DNA of 64,000 nt from Actinomycetota bacterium (GTDB lineage Bacteria > Actinomycetota > CADDZG01 > JAHWKV01), in the NCBI GenBank assembly GCA_030447305.1, contig JAUJPC010000002.1, positions 314,815 through 378,814 of the forward strand. The letters run 5' to 3'. The notes under the pieces are model-generated. The model saw only the letters and a list, made by a program, of their open reading frames with translations, did not search any database and was not told where the DNA came from. Numbering within the stretch: position 1 is the stretch's first letter; the number at the start of each line of letters is the position of its first letter. Both the position numbers and the translations under genes were made by a program. Below, in pieces: positions 7,701 through 17,885 of this stretch.

Positions 7701-8876
7701 CTACTTGGAATACTCCCTAACAAACTCGAAGTGCATGCCGTCGGGGTAGTGCCAGCGCCCTCCCCAGCTGAAACCGTGCCGCTCCATGATCTTCACTATG
7801 CGCGGATCCATGGTGGGAGACTCCCCGTACAGGTTCGTGGAAACGTTGAAGTCGAAGGCTGCTCCCCAGGCGTGGCGTGACAGCCCCGCGTCGTTGCCCG
7901 AACGGATGAAGCGGGGAGAGAAGCATCCGCCGAAGTCGTTCGGCCGGATCAGGTGTCCGAGGTCCTTTTGCTGCACCTCCTCGAACGCGCCGGCAATTTG
8001 AGCACCCATCTTCTTGTGGCACCGGAATACGCCCAGTAACGGAATGTTGGTCATCTCGGTGTTGGCATCGATCCATGCTTGATCGATTTGAATGGTTGAT
8101 CCGGCTCCGGTCACCGCTGCGAACTCTCCGAACCTCGACTTGATCTGCGCCATGGACAGGAGCGGTGACAGCCCCGCGGAAGCACCGCTGCCGGAAGGAC
8201 CGCGAACTCGCATTGTGGCACCCGAAGGGATTGCACCCCTTATTGTTTGCTCAACCAGCTTGCCGGACTCCACCTTGTTGAGTCCGATAACGAGGTAGCG
8301 AGTTTCGTCCAGGCCTACTGAAAGCCCGGTGTTGTGCGAAACGATGACCTCGTGATTGCGGATGAGGTGGTCGTCCACCACGCCGATTACCGGAATGGAC
8401 GTTCCCGGGAAGTGCAGGTTCCCGGTTTCCCTGATTCCGCGCAGCGCGGCTCCCGTCCGGGAGAGGATGGCCCCTCCATTCCCGAGGTCCAGGAATTTGA
8501 GCCGGAGGGGTTCGGGCACGAGATCGCGGAACTGTTCAGGGTCGACGGAGGCGACATCGACCGGTACCTGGTACCCGGGAGGCGGTGCTGTGGGGGTTTG
8601 GCTGCCATCGGCCGACCATGCGTTTAGCCATCTGGTGCCGCTTCTGATCTCGGCAACGCCGGCGACCTCGGGAAGGTGCTTCGTCGCCGTGACGACGTGG
8701 GCGACAAATTGAGGTCGAGGAAATGCCACCAACGCCGGCCCGGGCTTTCCGGCGGCTGGACCTCGCACCTCGGATTCGAGCGGGGGCAGCCGAAACCCGG
8801 TCAAGGCCAGCAACATGAGTGTTCCGATAAGGAACAGACTCATCCCGGGCGCGATTAAGACGATCGGTTTTTTCAT
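7701..8876 (-). CDS. M15-type D-alanyl-D-alanine carboxypeptidase domain protein
   Basis: This 391-aa protein has an N-terminal membrane anchor or signal (residues 4-28, IVLIAPGMSLFLIGTLMLLALTG split by Gly-Met). A long extracytoplasmic region without recognised motifs follows. The C-terminal metallopeptidase domain of the M15/VanY superfamily carries the zinc motif SRHAWGAAFDFN (His and Asp ligands) and the last ligand in WHYPDGMHFEF. It probably trims peptidoglycan peptides outside the membrane. It is monocistronic and divergent from the phosphatase gene. The role of the ~270-residue middle part is unknown. Confidence 0.8.
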   Translation of the reverse strand: MKKPIVLIAPGMSLFLIGTLMLLALTGFRLPPLESEVRGPAAGKPGPALVAFPRPQFVAHVVTATKHLPEVAGVAEIRSGTRWLNAWSADGSQTPTAPPPGYQVPVDVASVDPEQFRDLVPEPLRLKFLDLGNGGAILSRTGAALRGIRETGNLHFPGTSIPVIGVVDDHLIRNHEVIVSHNTGLSVGLDETRYLVIGLNKVESGKLVEQTIRGAIPSGATMRVRGPSGSGASAGLSPLLSMAQIKSRFGEFAAVTGAGSTIQIDQAWIDANTEMTNIPLLGVFRCHKKMGAQIAGAFEEVQQKDLGHLIRPNDFGGCFSPRFIRSGNDAGLSRHAWGAAFDFNVSTNLYGESPTMDPRIVKIMERHGFSWGGRWHYPDGMHFEFVREYSK

Positions 8877-9054
8877 GGGAAAACGACTATTGGGAGTAGG
8901 CTATCTTTCTCGATGCCTGTGTATCGGCACACCGGAACCGGTCGTTCAGCTTTTGTTGAACTTTGCGGCCAGCAGTATGCGCGAACAGGCGTTCGTTGGC
9001 AAGGTCAAGCGAAGCTGTTTGCCGCGGTGATACAGCTCCGAATCGACCTGCCGG

Positions 9055-11436
9055 ATGTGGTGCGTGAGGCCGATGTTGTCAGGCGCTAACTTTCCGGAGC
9101 CGGCTGACTTCCGAAGCCCCGGGCCCTCCGTGCTGGCGCGGCTGGTGCTGGCGATGGTGGTAGCCGGGCTGGTTACCGGAGTGGTGGGAAGCTGGCTGAT
9201 TGCCCGGTCGGCGGGCAGGGCCCTGCGATCGGAGATCGACCACCAGAACGAGAGCCTGTCGAGCAGTCTGGCAAAGAGGCTGGACGATCGGATCTTGGCG
9301 AGGGTTGACACGCTGCGGGTAATGGCAACCCGGCGAGATCTGCAGCAGATGAGCTCGGGCGCTCAAACCGAGGTCGACGTGGTCCTCAAAGTAATGCCGG
9401 ACATCGGCAGGTTGGCGGTCTTCGATGCAGCCGGGGACCCGATTGCCGCAGCGTCCGGCACCAGGCTGTTGAGCCCCGACGAGCTGGGGACCCGGCCGGG
9501 TCTAGTGAACGACATGTCTCCGGGTTCGTTCAAGACCACGTTGGTGGGATTGACGCCGGCGGTGGTGGAGATGGTGGTCCCGATCGAGAACCCTCGCGGG
9601 ACGGTTGCGGGATGCCTCGTGGCAGAGACACCGCTCGAGGAGCTGGCCGCCCACCTAGAGGAGGTTGAGACCGGCACCTCACGTACCGCTTTTCTGGTTC
9701 GACGGGACGGGCGCATCATGGTTCACAGGGACAGGGACCGGGTGTTGCGCGGTGAACGCTTCACCGTCCCGGGCGAGGCGGCGGTGCCGGCAGGCTCTTT
9801 CAGCGGCCGGGGACCGGACGAAGGCAGGTATCTGTTCTCCGGAGCGCGCACGTCGACGATCCCGACCGTCGTCGTCCTGCAACAACAGCAGAGCGAAGCG
9901 TTCACCTCCGTAGCCACCTCCAGCCGGAGTCTGGCAATGATCCTTCTCGCGGTGATGGCTGTGACAGTGGGAACCGTAGGCATCGTCGGGCGGCACTTGC
10001 TGGCACCGCTTCGCTCCATGGCCGTTGCGGCAAGAAGAATCGGCCGCGGTGAGCATGGCGCCCGGGTACCGGTCAGGGGTTACGGCGAGGTGGGAAGTCT
10101 TAGCGAAGAGCTCAATCGGATGGCCGGGGCACTCGAGCTGCGCATGGCGGAGCTTGAAGAACGAAGGGCGGCGGAGGAGGCGTTGCGTCAGCAGAGCCTT
10201 CTTGCGGAAACCCTTTACAACGTCGGAAGCGTCTTGACCGCCCAGCTCGACCTCAAAGAGGTGGTCCAGGCGGTCACCAACATTGCGACCGATTTGACCG
10301 GTGCCGGGTTCGGCGCCTTCTTCTACAAGGAGATCGATGCCGGAGGAGAGTCCCACGCGCGCTACACGCTGGCGGGAGTTGCTCCCGAGGACTTCTCCGA
10401 ATTTCTGATGCCACAGGACCCCGACATCTCCGGTCCGACCTTTTACGGCGAGGGCACGGTCCGCTCCGACGACATAACCAAGCACGCGGCATACGGGCGA
10501 AATAGGCCCTACTCGGGAACTCTGGAAGGTGATCTGCCGGTCCGAAGCTACCTCGCAGTGCCGGTGATCTCGAAGCGGGGAGAGGTCCTCGGGGGCCTGT
10601 TCTTCGGCCATGAGGAGGTTGGGGTATTCAACCAGGGTCACGAGCATCTGTCGGAAGGAATAGCGGCCCAGGCCGCCATCGCTATCGAAAATGCGCGCCT
10701 TTACGCCGCCCAGCGCAGTGCCGCCGAGACACTGCAGCGAAGTCTCTTGCCTGCAGGGCTGCCGGAGCTCCCCGGCTTGCAAGCGGCCGCCCGGTACCTT
10801 CCGGCTGTGCCGGGAGTTGAGGTCGGGGGCGACTGGTACGACGTGATAGAGCTTCCCCATGGGACGGTGGCCGTGGTCGTGGGAGATGTCGTCGGCCGTG
10901 GGATCGTTGCTGCAGGCACTATGGGGCAGCTGTGCCATGCGGTTCGGGCTTACGCCCTGGAGGACTCGGCGCCGGCAGAGGTCCTGGCACGGCTCAACCG
11001 CTTCCTCCTCCATGTCGGGGTCGACGAGCAGATCGCAACCGTCGTTTTCGCCGTGGTCAATCCGGCTGAGCGCACTATATGCATCGCCAATGCCGGACAT
11101 CCGCCCCCGTTGCAGCTGAATGCCGACGGGTCGGCCGCCTTCATAGAGCTGGAGAGTGGACCACCGGTGGGAGCGCTGCCCGACATGGTCTACAAAGAGG
11201 AGCTCACCAACATGCCGCCGGGGAGCCGGCTGCTCCTCTACACCGACGGCTTGGTGGAGGACCGCAGAATGCCCCTGACGGAGGGCCTGGAACGGCTGAG
11301 GAGAGCGGCGATGGACGCCCCCGAGGACATCGAGAACTTCTGCGATTTCGTGGTGCGCCGGCTGGCGCAGGGCCGTGACGTCCAGGACGACATCGCCGTG
11401 CTGGCAATAGGATCAGCCCCGTCGGAGCAGACCTAG
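9055..11436 (+). CDS. membrane sensor phosphatase: Cache-like, HAMP, GAF, SpoIIE (PP2C)
   Basis: This 793-aa signalling protein has TM1 (about 29-51), a large extracytoplasmic Cache-like region (about 55-290), TM2 (about 300-322), HAMP and a short coiled coil (to about 385). A GAF domain (about 400-555) and a C-terminal SpoIIE/RsbU-type PP2C phosphatase (about 575-790) follow. The phosphatase has metal-binding motifs GGDWYDVIEL, VGDVVGRG, NAGHPPPLQL, YTDGLVEDR and DDIAVLAI. Relatives dephosphorylate anti-anti-sigma factors in partner-switching stress pathways, but no RsbV/RsbW homologue is in the window. The start may instead be ATG 9073. Its stop overlaps the leuB stop by 4 bp. Confidence 0.88.
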   Translation: MWCVRPMLSGANFPEPADFRSPGPSVLARLVLAMVVAGLVTGVVGSWLIARSAGRALRSEIDHQNESLSSSLAKRLDDRILARVDTLRVMATRRDLQQMSSGAQTEVDVVLKVMPDIGRLAVFDAAGDPIAAASGTRLLSPDELGTRPGLVNDMSPGSFKTTLVGLTPAVVEMVVPIENPRGTVAGCLVAETPLEELAAHLEEVETGTSRTAFLVRRDGRIMVHRDRDRVLRGERFTVPGEAAVPAGSFSGRGPDEGRYLFSGARTSTIPTVVVLQQQQSEAFTSVATSSRSLAMILLAVMAVTVGTVGIVGRHLLAPLRSMAVAARRIGRGEHGARVPVRGYGEVGSLSEELNRMAGALELRMAELEERRAAEEALRQQSLLAETLYNVGSVLTAQLDLKEVVQAVTNIATDLTGAGFGAFFYKEIDAGGESHARYTLAGVAPEDFSEFLMPQDPDISGPTFYGEGTVRSDDITKHAAYGRNRPYSGTLEGDLPVRSYLAVPVISKRGEVLGGLFFGHEEVGVFNQGHEHLSEGIAAQAAIAIENARLYAAQRSAAETLQRSLLPAGLPELPGLQAAARYLPAVPGVEVGGDWYDVIELPHGTVAVVVGDVVGRGIVAAGTMGQLCHAVRAYALEDSAPAEVLARLNRFLLHVGVDEQIATVVFAVVNPAERTICIANAGHPPPLQLNADGSAAFIELESGPPVGALPDMVYKEELTNMPPGSRLLLYTDGLVEDRRMPLTEGLERLRRAAMDAPEDIENFCDFVVRRLAQGRDVQDDIAVLAIGSAPSEQT

Positions 11437-12461
11437 GACGCCGCTTCCGCTATAAGCTCCGACGCTTCTCGGGTCGATAACTGGTCCGGGGCTATCTTTC
11501 CGGCCACCGCCTCAACGGCGCGCTCCAGCCTGGTCGCTCCTTTCTCCTCTCCGACATGGCGCAGCATCATGGCGGCGGAAAGTATCGCTCCAACCGGGTT
11601 CGCCAGTCCCGTGCCGGCAATGTCGGGGGCCGAGCCGTGGACCGGCTCAAACATCGAAACCCGGCCTGGGTGCACGTTGGCGCTGCCGACGAAGCCGATA
11701 CCGCCAACCAGGCCCGCCGCAAGATCGCTGAGGATGTCGCCGAACAGGTTGTCTGTGACCACGACCCGGAACCGCTTGGGCTGGGTGACCATCAAAAGTG
11801 CGGCCGCATCGATGTGCTGGTAGGCGGTCTGGACGCCGGGAAATTCGCCACCGATTTCGGAGATCGCTCGCAGGTAGAGGCTTCCGGCTCGCTCGAGAAC
11901 GTTGGTTTTGTGCACCAACGTAAGGGACTGCTTGCGTTTAGCCGCCAGCTCGTACCCGTACCGTACGATTCGGCTGACCGCGGGCCAGGTATTGAGTGAA
12001 ACCTCGGTGGCCTGCTCCTTGCTGCTTCCAGGATCGGTGACCTCACCGCGGCCGCAGTAAAGGCCTTCGGTGTTCTCTCTTACTATTACAACGTCTAGCT
12101 GGTCGGCGTTGCTGAGTACGCTGTTGACGCCGCTGAGCAGGCGGGACGGCCTCAGGTTCACGTACAGATCCAGCTCCCGGCGCAGCCGCAGCAACAGGCC
12201 CTTCTCCAGGATGCCGGGCGGCACCCGGGGATCCCCAACGGCCCCCAGTAGCACCGCCTGGTGTTCGCTCAGCCGTTGCAGGTCGTCGTCGGTCAGCACC
12301 TGACCCGTCCTCAGGTACCGGTTGGCCCCGAGATCGTAATTGGTGACCTCCAAAGCGAAGCCCTCGGCATCCGCCACGGCATCGAGAGCCATCAATGCCC
12401 CCTCTGTGACCTCCGGACCAATACCGTCCCCCGGCACGACTGCAAGGCTGTGGGTCTTCAT
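11433..12461 (-). CDS. leuB: 3-isopropylmalate dehydrogenase
   Basis: This 342-aa enzyme of the isocitrate/isopropylmalate dehydrogenase family oxidises and decarboxylates 3-isopropylmalate in leucine synthesis. It has the N-terminal VVPGDGIGPEV, the substrate-binding Arg cluster LLLRLRRELDLYVNLRP, the Tyr-containing RENTEGLY and the NAD-binding EPVHGSAPDIAG. It is the last gene of the ilvB-ilvN-ilvC-leuA-leuB operon, starting 12 bp after leuA. Confidence 0.95.
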   Translation of the reverse strand: MKTHSLAVVPGDGIGPEVTEGALMALDAVADAEGFALEVTNYDLGANRYLRTGQVLTDDDLQRLSEHQAVLLGAVGDPRVPPGILEKGLLLRLRRELDLYVNLRPSRLLSGVNSVLSNADQLDVVIVRENTEGLYCGRGEVTDPGSSKEQATEVSLNTWPAVSRIVRYGYELAAKRKQSLTLVHKTNVLERAGSLYLRAISEIGGEFPGVQTAYQHIDAAALLMVTQPKRFRVVVTDNLFGDILSDLAAGLVGGIGFVGSANVHPGRVSMFEPVHGSAPDIAGTGLANPVGAILSAAMMLRHVGEEKGATRLERAVEAVAGKIAPDQLSTREASELIAEAAS

Positions 12462-12473
12462 CGTTTGCGGTCG

Positions 12474-14015
12474 TTAGAAGGAGGGGGCTTCCAGGGCGGC
12501 CCGCCGGGTGTTCACGTTCGTGGCCCGGTTCACCGCGTTCAGGAACGCACGTGCTGAGCCCTCCACCACATCTGTGGAGACACCTTTGCCCGAATAGATG
12601 ACCCCGTCCACGTTGACCTGGACCGAGATCTCGCCGACGGCGTCGGTTCCTCCAGTGACCGCTCCCACTTTGAAGGACACCAGCTTGGCATTGATTCCCA
12701 GTGCCCTTTGGATGGCGCCGCAGGTGGCATCGATCATCCCGTCGCCTTCGGCCGACTCCTCAAACGTCTCGTCACCGGAGCGAATGCGAACCTTGGCCGT
12801 GGGATGGACGTGAGTGCCACCCCGGACCTGGAGGTCCTCCAGGACGTAGGTGTCCTGGGCGGTACTGATCTCGTCGGTGACGATGGCCAGCAGATCGGCC
12901 TCTGTCATCTCGATCTTGCGGTCGACCAGCTCCCGGAACCGGCTCCACGCCCGGTTCAGGTCCTCGCCGCTCAGCTCGTAGCCCATATCGCCCAGGGTCT
13001 TGGCAAAGGCGTGCCGGCCGGAGTGCTTGCCCAGCACGATACGGTTGGAGTCCCAGCCCACTGAAGTGGCGTCCATGATCTCGTAGGTGGTCCGGTCCAT
13101 CAGCACGCCGTGCTGGTGAATTCCGGCCTCATGGGCAAAGGCGTTGGATCCGACGATCGCCTTGTTGGGCGGAACCTGATAACCGGTCAGGGCCGAAACC
13201 AGCCGGGAGGTGCGGACGATCTGGCGGGTTTCCGCTCCGGTTGTTACGCCCATCGAAGCTCCGCGGGTCTGGATGGCCATGATGACCTCCTCGACCGAGC
13301 AGTTGCCCGCCCGCTCGCCGATCGCGTTCATCGCCCCTTCGACCTGGCGGGCACCGGCCTGCACGCCGGCCAGCGCGTTCGCCACGGCCAGGCCCAGGTC
13401 CTGATGGGTGTGCGTCGACCAGATCACGTCGCCCGAACCCTCGACGTTGTCGATCAGATACCGGAACAGGTCTGCGTACTCGTTGGGCAGGGCGTACCCG
13501 ACCGTGTCGGGAACGTTGCAGGTCGTCGCCCCCGCCTTGATGGCGGCGCCGAACATCTTCACCAGGAAGTCCGGGTCGCTTCGGGTAGCGTCCTCGGCCG
13601 AGAACTCCACATCCGGCGTGTAGCTGCGGGACCGCTCGACCCCGGCGATCGCTGCCGCCATCACCTGCTCGGGCGTCTTGTGCAGCTTCTTTTCCATGTG
13701 GATGGACGAGGTGGCGATGAATACGTGGATCCGAGCTCGCTGAGCGTCTTTGATGGACTCCCAGGCGCGGTCGATGTCGGAGAGCTGCATGCGGGCCAGC
13801 CCGCAGATGACCGGCCCCTTTACGCTTTGAGCCACCGCCCTGACCGCATCGAACTCCGACTGCGAGTTGATGGGAAAGCCCGCCTCGATCACATCGACTC
13901 CCAGCGCGGCCAGCTGATGGGCGATCTCCACCTTTTCCTTGGCGGACAAGTTGATGCCGGGGGATTGCTCGCCGTCGCGCAGCGTGGTGTCGAAGATACG
14001 TACGTGGTCTGGCAT
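12474..14015 (-). CDS. leuA: 2-isopropylmalate synthase
   Basis: This 513-aa enzyme catalyses the first committed step of leucine synthesis, from 2-ketoisovalerate and acetyl-CoA. The HMGL-like TIM barrel carries FDTTLRDGEQSPG near the N-terminus and the metal-binding HTHQDLGLAVAN and HQHGVL. A C-terminal LeuA allosteric domain (about 390-505) binds leucine as feedback inhibitor. A Shine-Dalgarno AGGAG precedes the ATG by about 9 nt. The 144-bp gap to ilvC contains no gene and no leader peptide I could recognise. Confidence 0.96.
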   Translation of the reverse strand: MPDHVRIFDTTLRDGEQSPGINLSAKEKVEIAHQLAALGVDVIEAGFPINSQSEFDAVRAVAQSVKGPVICGLARMQLSDIDRAWESIKDAQRARIHVFIATSSIHMEKKLHKTPEQVMAAAIAGVERSRSYTPDVEFSAEDATRSDPDFLVKMFGAAIKAGATTCNVPDTVGYALPNEYADLFRYLIDNVEGSGDVIWSTHTHQDLGLAVANALAGVQAGARQVEGAMNAIGERAGNCSVEEVIMAIQTRGASMGVTTGAETRQIVRTSRLVSALTGYQVPPNKAIVGSNAFAHEAGIHQHGVLMDRTTYEIMDATSVGWDSNRIVLGKHSGRHAFAKTLGDMGYELSGEDLNRAWSRFRELVDRKIEMTEADLLAIVTDEISTAQDTYVLEDLQVRGGTHVHPTAKVRIRSGDETFEESAEGDGMIDATCGAIQRALGINAKLVSFKVGAVTGGTDAVGEISVQVNVDGVIYSGKGVSTDVVEGSARAFLNAVNRATNVNTRRAALEAPSF

Positions 14016-14159
14016 CTTTGAGAACTCCTATCTCTTGTTCGAGGTCGCTTTGGCTGTTTTCAAGCTCTGGACCGCACCTTCACAGCAGCGACCCGAGCCC
14101 TCAAAGCGCGAGTAAGAGAAGTTGTTCTTTTGTCAGAGGGTGACGCCGAAATCGCACGA

Positions 14160-15155
14160 TCAGTCCTTGCGCAACCAGGGCATCATGGACCGCAGCTCCC
14201 TGCCGACGCTCTCGATCTTGTGGGCAGCCGCCTGGTCCCGCATCTTCTGGAAGTTGGGCGCGCCCGCTTCAGCCTCCGCCACCCACTCGTTGGCGAAGTT
14301 GCCGCTCTGGATGTCGACCAGGATCCTGTCCATGGCCTCACGGGTCTGATCGGTGACTACTCGCTGGCCGCGAGTCAGGTCGCCGTACTCGGCGGTGTCG
14401 GAGATGGAGTGGCGCATCTTGGCCAGGCCACCCTCGTAGATCAGGTCGACGATAAGTTTCACCTCGTGCAGACACTCGAAGTAAGCTACCTCCGGCTGGT
14501 AACCGGCGTCGACCAGGGTCTCGAAGCCGGTCTGGATCAGGCGGGTAAGGCCGCCGCAGAGAACGGCCTGCTCGCCGAACAGGTCGGTCTCCGTCTCCTC
14601 CCGAAAGGTCGTCTCGATGAGGCCGGCCCGCGCGGACCCGATGCCGTAGGCGTAGGCCAAAGCGTAGTCGTGTGCCTTTCCGCTGGCGTCCTGCTCAACC
14701 GCCACCAGAGCCGGGGTGCCGATGCCCTCCCTGAAGGTGCGCCGCACCAGGTGACCCGGGCCCTTGGGAGCGACCATGAACACGTCGACACCACCCGGCG
14801 GTGTGATCCTGCGGAAGTGGATGTTGAAGCCGTGGGCGAATGCCAGGGCGTCACCGTCGTTGAGGTTGGGTGCGATGGACTCGTCGTAGACGGCCTTGGC
14901 GTGCTGGTCCGGCACCAGCATCATGATGACCTCAGCTTCGCCTGCCGCTTTGGAGGTCTCGAGGACCCGCAGACCGGCAGCTTCCGCCTCTGCCCAGGAG
15001 CTCGACCCGTCCCTCAGGCCGACCCGGACATCGAAGCCCGAGTCCTTCAGGTTAAGGGCGTGCGCATGGCCCTGGGAGCCGAACCCGATGATCGCGATGG
15101 GTCGCCCCAACAGAGCCTCGGGATCAGCGTCCTTTTCGTAGTACTTCGTGGCCAT
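14160..15155 (-). CDS. ilvC: ketol-acid reductoisomerase, class I
   Basis: This 331-aa short-form enzyme isomerises and reduces acetohydroxy acids in Val/Ile/Leu synthesis. The Rossmann motif [12 protein letters not shown] is near residue 25, with a following basic/Ser loop for NADPH. The C-terminal knotted domain carries the metal-binding acidic residues ([20 protein letters not shown]). A strong TAGGAGG precedes the ATG. It is third in the ilv-leu operon. Confidence 0.97.
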   Translation of the reverse strand: MATKYYEKDADPEALLGRPIAIIGFGSQGHAHALNLKDSGFDVRVGLRDGSSSWAEAEAAGLRVLETSKAAGEAEVIMMLVPDQHAKAVYDESIAPNLNDGDALAFAHGFNIHFRRITPPGGVDVFMVAPKGPGHLVRRTFREGIGTPALVAVEQDASGKAHDYALAYAYGIGSARAGLIETTFREETETDLFGEQAVLCGGLTRLIQTGFETLVDAGYQPEVAYFECLHEVKLIVDLIYEGGLAKMRHSISDTAEYGDLTRGQRVVTDQTREAMDRILVDIQSGNFANEWVAEAEAGAPNFQKMRDQAAAHKIESVGRELRSMMPWLRKD

Positions 15156-15182
15156 GCAGATGCCTCCTAAATTCTTTAGTTG

Positions 15183-15695
15183 TTAACCGGCCACCCGCAG
15201 CTGACGGTCCTTGATTGATTTGGAACCGCGGCTGAGCCCCACCCGGCCGGACTTGACCAGCTCGATTATCCCGTAGGTTGCCACCAGGTCCTCGAAGGCG
15301 TTGATCTTGTCCGGGGAGCCGGTGACCTCGACGGTCATGGCGTCGGTGCCCACATCGATGACCTTCCCCCGAAAGATCTCGGTCAGCTCGATGATGCGAG
15401 CGCGCACCTCGGCAACGGCCCTTACCTTGATCAGCATCAACTCACGCTCGACGGAGGACTCCCGTTCGAGCTCGATGACCTTCAGGACGTTGATCAGCTT
15501 GTACAGCTGCTTGGTCACGTGCTCGAGCGGCCTCTCCGGCAGGTCGACGACGATGGTCATGCGGCTGACATTGGGGCTTTCGGTGGTCCCGACCGCCAGT
15601 GAGTGAATGTTGAATCCCCGGCGGGCGAACAGTCCCGAAACCCGGGAGAGGACACCCGGTTTGTTTTCGACCAGGACGGCGATCGTATGTTTCAC
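15183..15695 (-). CDS. ilvN: acetolactate synthase small (regulatory) subunit
   Basis: This ~170-aa protein has an N-terminal ACT domain (HTIAVLVENKPGVLSRVSGLF) that binds valine for feedback control and a conserved C-terminal ALS_ss domain ending near GSKSIKD. GTG 15695 is chosen because homology starts there and GGAGG lies directly upstream (short 3-nt spacing). The longer frame to 15743 adds an Arg-rich, non-conserved stretch. It works with IlvB, encoded 116 bp upstream in the same operon. Confidence 0.95.
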   Translation of the reverse strand: MKHTIAVLVENKPGVLSRVSGLFARRGFNIHSLAVGTTESPNVSRMTIVVDLPERPLEHVTKQLYKLINVLKVIELERESSVERELMLIKVRAVAEVRARIIELTEIFRGKVIDVGTDAMTVEVTGSPDKINAFEDLVATYGIIELVKSGRVGLSRGSKSIKDRQLRVAG

Positions 15696-15811
15696 GAGCC
15701 TCCGCTCCCTTCGGTCCCGTTCGGATCGGAGGATCCACCGCACTCCGCTCCCTGCGGTCGCTCCGGTGGACGGTGAAAGGCAATGCTTGGACCCTGCGCT
15801 CCCTCAGTCAT
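15696..15811 (-). repeat. structured ilvB-ilvN spacer with repeated GGGAGCG motifs
   Basis: Three near-copies of an (A/G)GGGAGCG(G/C)AG motif occur on the minus strand. A 7-bp inverted repeat, TCCACCG/CGGTGGA, encloses an inner CCGCA/TGCGG stem. It has no coding content. It may be an mRNA-processing or translational-balance element or a dispersed repeat. Confidence 0.4.
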
Positions 15812-17611
15812 TTAATCGATCACCATCTCTTCGGTTTGCGAGTAAAGGTGGTCGCCCAGCTCATGCTCCACCGGGTCCTTCTCGAACTCGGGACCAAGGA
15901 TGATGTCGTCGTTGGAACTGCCGGCCGCCACCATCGGGTAGCACATCTCCTGAGGGTCGCACCGGAAGTCGATCACGACCGGGCGGTCGTTGACGCCCCG
16001 GGCCTTTTCGATCGCGGCGTCGACCTCCTGCATCGATTCCACCCGCAGACCGATACAACCGTATGCCTCGGCCAGCTTCACGTAGTCCGGGATGTCCCAG
16101 CCGAACTCCACCTCTGAGTAGCGCTCGTCGTAGAACAGCTCCTGCCACTGGCGAACCATGCCCAGGTAAGCGTTGTTGATGATGGCGATCTTGACCGGGA
16201 TCCGTTCCACCGCCATGGTTGCCAGCTCCTGGCAGGTCATCTGGAAGCAGCCGTCGCCGTCGATGCACCAAACTTCGTCGCCGGACCTGGCGACCTTGGC
16301 CCCCATTGCTGCGGGCACACCGAATCCCATGGCTCCCGAGCCGCCGGAGTTGATCCAGGTACGGGGCCGGCGGAACGGGATGAACTGCGAAGCCCACATC
16401 TGGTGCTGGCCCACGCCCGAGCAGTAGATGGCATTGCCATCGGTCAGGGCGGCTAGCCGCTCCACCACGTACTGCGGCTTCAGTGGCCCGTCCTGCGTCT
16501 GCGTGTATCTGTAGGGGTACCTGGCCTTCCAGTCGTTGACCGTGTCGCGCCATGCCGAGTAGTCGGGTCCTGATCCGTTGGCTGAGGGCCCCGGGTCCTT
16601 GCTCCGCCGGGACTCGATGACCTTGATCAGCTCAATCAGGGTCGCCTTTGCGTCGCCCACGATCGGCACGTCGGCCTTGCGATTCTTACCGATCTCAGCC
16701 GGGTCGATGTCGGCGTGGATCACCTTCGCCTCGGGGGCGAATGACGACAGCTTTCCGGTGACCCGGTCGTCGAAGCGGGGGCCGATGCCGATCAGCAGGT
16801 CGGAGCGCTGCAGCGCGGTCACAGCAGTGTAGTTGCCGTGCATGCCCGGCATGCCCAGGCACAGAGGGTGGTTGTCGGGCATAACGCCGCGGGCCATCAG
16901 CGTGGTGACGACCGGGATGCCCGTCATCTCGGCCAGTTGCACCAACTGTTCGGAAGCCCCCGCCTTGATGATGCCGCCGCCGGCGTAGATCACAGGACGC
17001 TCGGACTGGGCGATCAACTTCGCCGCCTCCACGATCTGTCGGTGGTTTGGCTTGGAGGTCGGCTGGTAGCCGGGAAGGTCGATGGGACCGGCAGGCACGT
17101 ACTCGACCTTGGCCTGCAGCACGTCCTTGGGGATGTCCACCAGCACGGGGCCGGGCCGGCCGGTGCCGGCGATGTGGAACGCTTCCGCGATGGTCTGGGC
17201 GATGTCGTCGGGCTCCATCACAAGGAAGGTGTGCTTGGTGACGGGCGCAGCGATGCCGGTGATGTCCGACTCCTGGAAGGCGTCGTAGCCCATGGCCGGG
17301 CGGGGGACCTGGCCGGTGATGGCAACCACCGGGATCGAATCCATGAAGGACGACGCCAGGCCGGTGATCAGGTTGGTGGCGCCGGGGCCCGAGGTGGCCA
17401 TGCAGACACCCACCTTGCCGGAGGCTTGAGCGTAGCCGTCGGCCGCGTGGGCGGCACCCTGCTCGTGGCGGCACAAGATGTGCTTGACCGTAGAGTCGAT
17501 CAGCGGATCGTAGGCAGGCAGGATCGCCCCGCCCGGTATACCAAAGATGTGCTCGACCCCAACCGCTTCGAGCGCAAGGAAAAGGGCCTTGGCCCCGGTG
17601 ACCTCGCTCAT
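15812..17611 (-). CDS. ilvB: acetolactate synthase large (catalytic) subunit
   Basis: This 599-aa thiamine diphosphate enzyme forms acetolactate or acetohydroxybutyrate from pyruvate, the first step of branched-chain synthesis. It has the N-terminal PYR domain with the catalytic Glu region ([14 protein letters not shown]), a middle FAD-binding domain ([13 protein letters not shown]), and the C-terminal TPP motif starting [12 protein letters not shown] and ending INN. An AGAGGAGAGGA Shine-Dalgarno precedes the ATG. It is the first gene of the operon, with a 250-nt attenuator leader upstream. Confidence 0.97.
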   Translation of the reverse strand: MSEVTGAKALFLALEAVGVEHIFGIPGGAILPAYDPLIDSTVKHILCRHEQGAAHAADGYAQASGKVGVCMATSGPGATNLITGLASSFMDSIPVVAITGQVPRPAMGYDAFQESDITGIAAPVTKHTFLVMEPDDIAQTIAEAFHIAGTGRPGPVLVDIPKDVLQAKVEYVPAGPIDLPGYQPTSKPNHRQIVEAAKLIAQSERPVIYAGGGIIKAGASEQLVQLAEMTGIPVVTTLMARGVMPDNHPLCLGMPGMHGNYTAVTALQRSDLLIGIGPRFDDRVTGKLSSFAPEAKVIHADIDPAEIGKNRKADVPIVGDAKATLIELIKVIESRRSKDPGPSANGSGPDYSAWRDTVNDWKARYPYRYTQTQDGPLKPQYVVERLAALTDGNAIYCSGVGQHQMWASQFIPFRRPRTWINSGGSGAMGFGVPAAMGAKVARSGDEVWCIDGDGCFQMTCQELATMAVERIPVKIAIINNAYLGMVRQWQELFYDERYSEVEFGWDIPDYVKLAEAYGCIGLRVESMQEVDAAIEKARGVNDRPVVIDFRCDPQEMCYPMVAAGSSNDDIILGPEFEKDPVEHELGDHLYSQTEEMVID

Positions 17612-17734
17612 AGTTCTGTCCTCTCCTCTTGTCGCTCTTTTTTCAGCAGTGGGTAGCAGTCGAAACGGCGTGGTTCAAAGTGCGAGCTGGACTCGTTGGC
17701 TCGAGATAGTGGACTCTGCAGTGTCCCGGGAAAC

Positions 17735-17760
17735 AAAAAACCTCTCAGTCGAGAGGTTTT
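17735..17760 (-). terminator. attenuator terminator upstream of ilvB
   Basis: On the minus strand AAAACCTCTC-GACT-GAGAGGTTTT is a perfect 10-bp hairpin followed by further Ts. It lies 30 nt after the leader-peptide stop and about 125 nt before the ilvB start, where a transcription attenuator is expected. Confidence 0.85.
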
Positions 17761-17789
17761 GTAGCGCTCGCCGGAACTGCAGGCGCGCG

Positions 17790-17855
17790 CTACCGCGATA
17801 CGAGAAGAAGGCCCAACTGCCCCTGAGGGCTCCTTTCCGTTTCGTAGCGCGTCAC
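17790..17855 (-). CDS. ilv operon leader peptide (21 aa)
   Basis: GTG 17855 opens a 21-codon frame ending ...GQLGLLLVSR and stop. The run Leu-Gly-Leu-Leu-Leu-Val uses TTG, CTT, CTT, CTC and GTA codons, several of them uncommon in this GC-rich DNA. AGGAG (17863-17867) lies 7 nt upstream of the GTG. Ribosome stalling at these codons when charged Leu- or Val-tRNA is scarce would favour an antiterminator over the 17735-17760 hairpin. Position, SD, codons and terminator all agree; stalling itself is inferred from known attenuators. Confidence 0.75.
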   Translation of the reverse strand: MTRYETERSPQGQLGLLLVSR

Positions 17856-17885
17856 TGTCAGACTCCTGTTCGTTGCCTTGCGACC

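Noticed and set aside
13110-14021. 303-aa plus-strand open frame over leuA
   Set aside because: Antisense shadow of leuA caused by high GC at third positions; no protein motifs.
14016-14159. Leader peptide or riboswitch before leuA
   Set aside because: No short frame with a run of Leu codons after a Shine-Dalgarno and no terminator hairpin with T-run was found.
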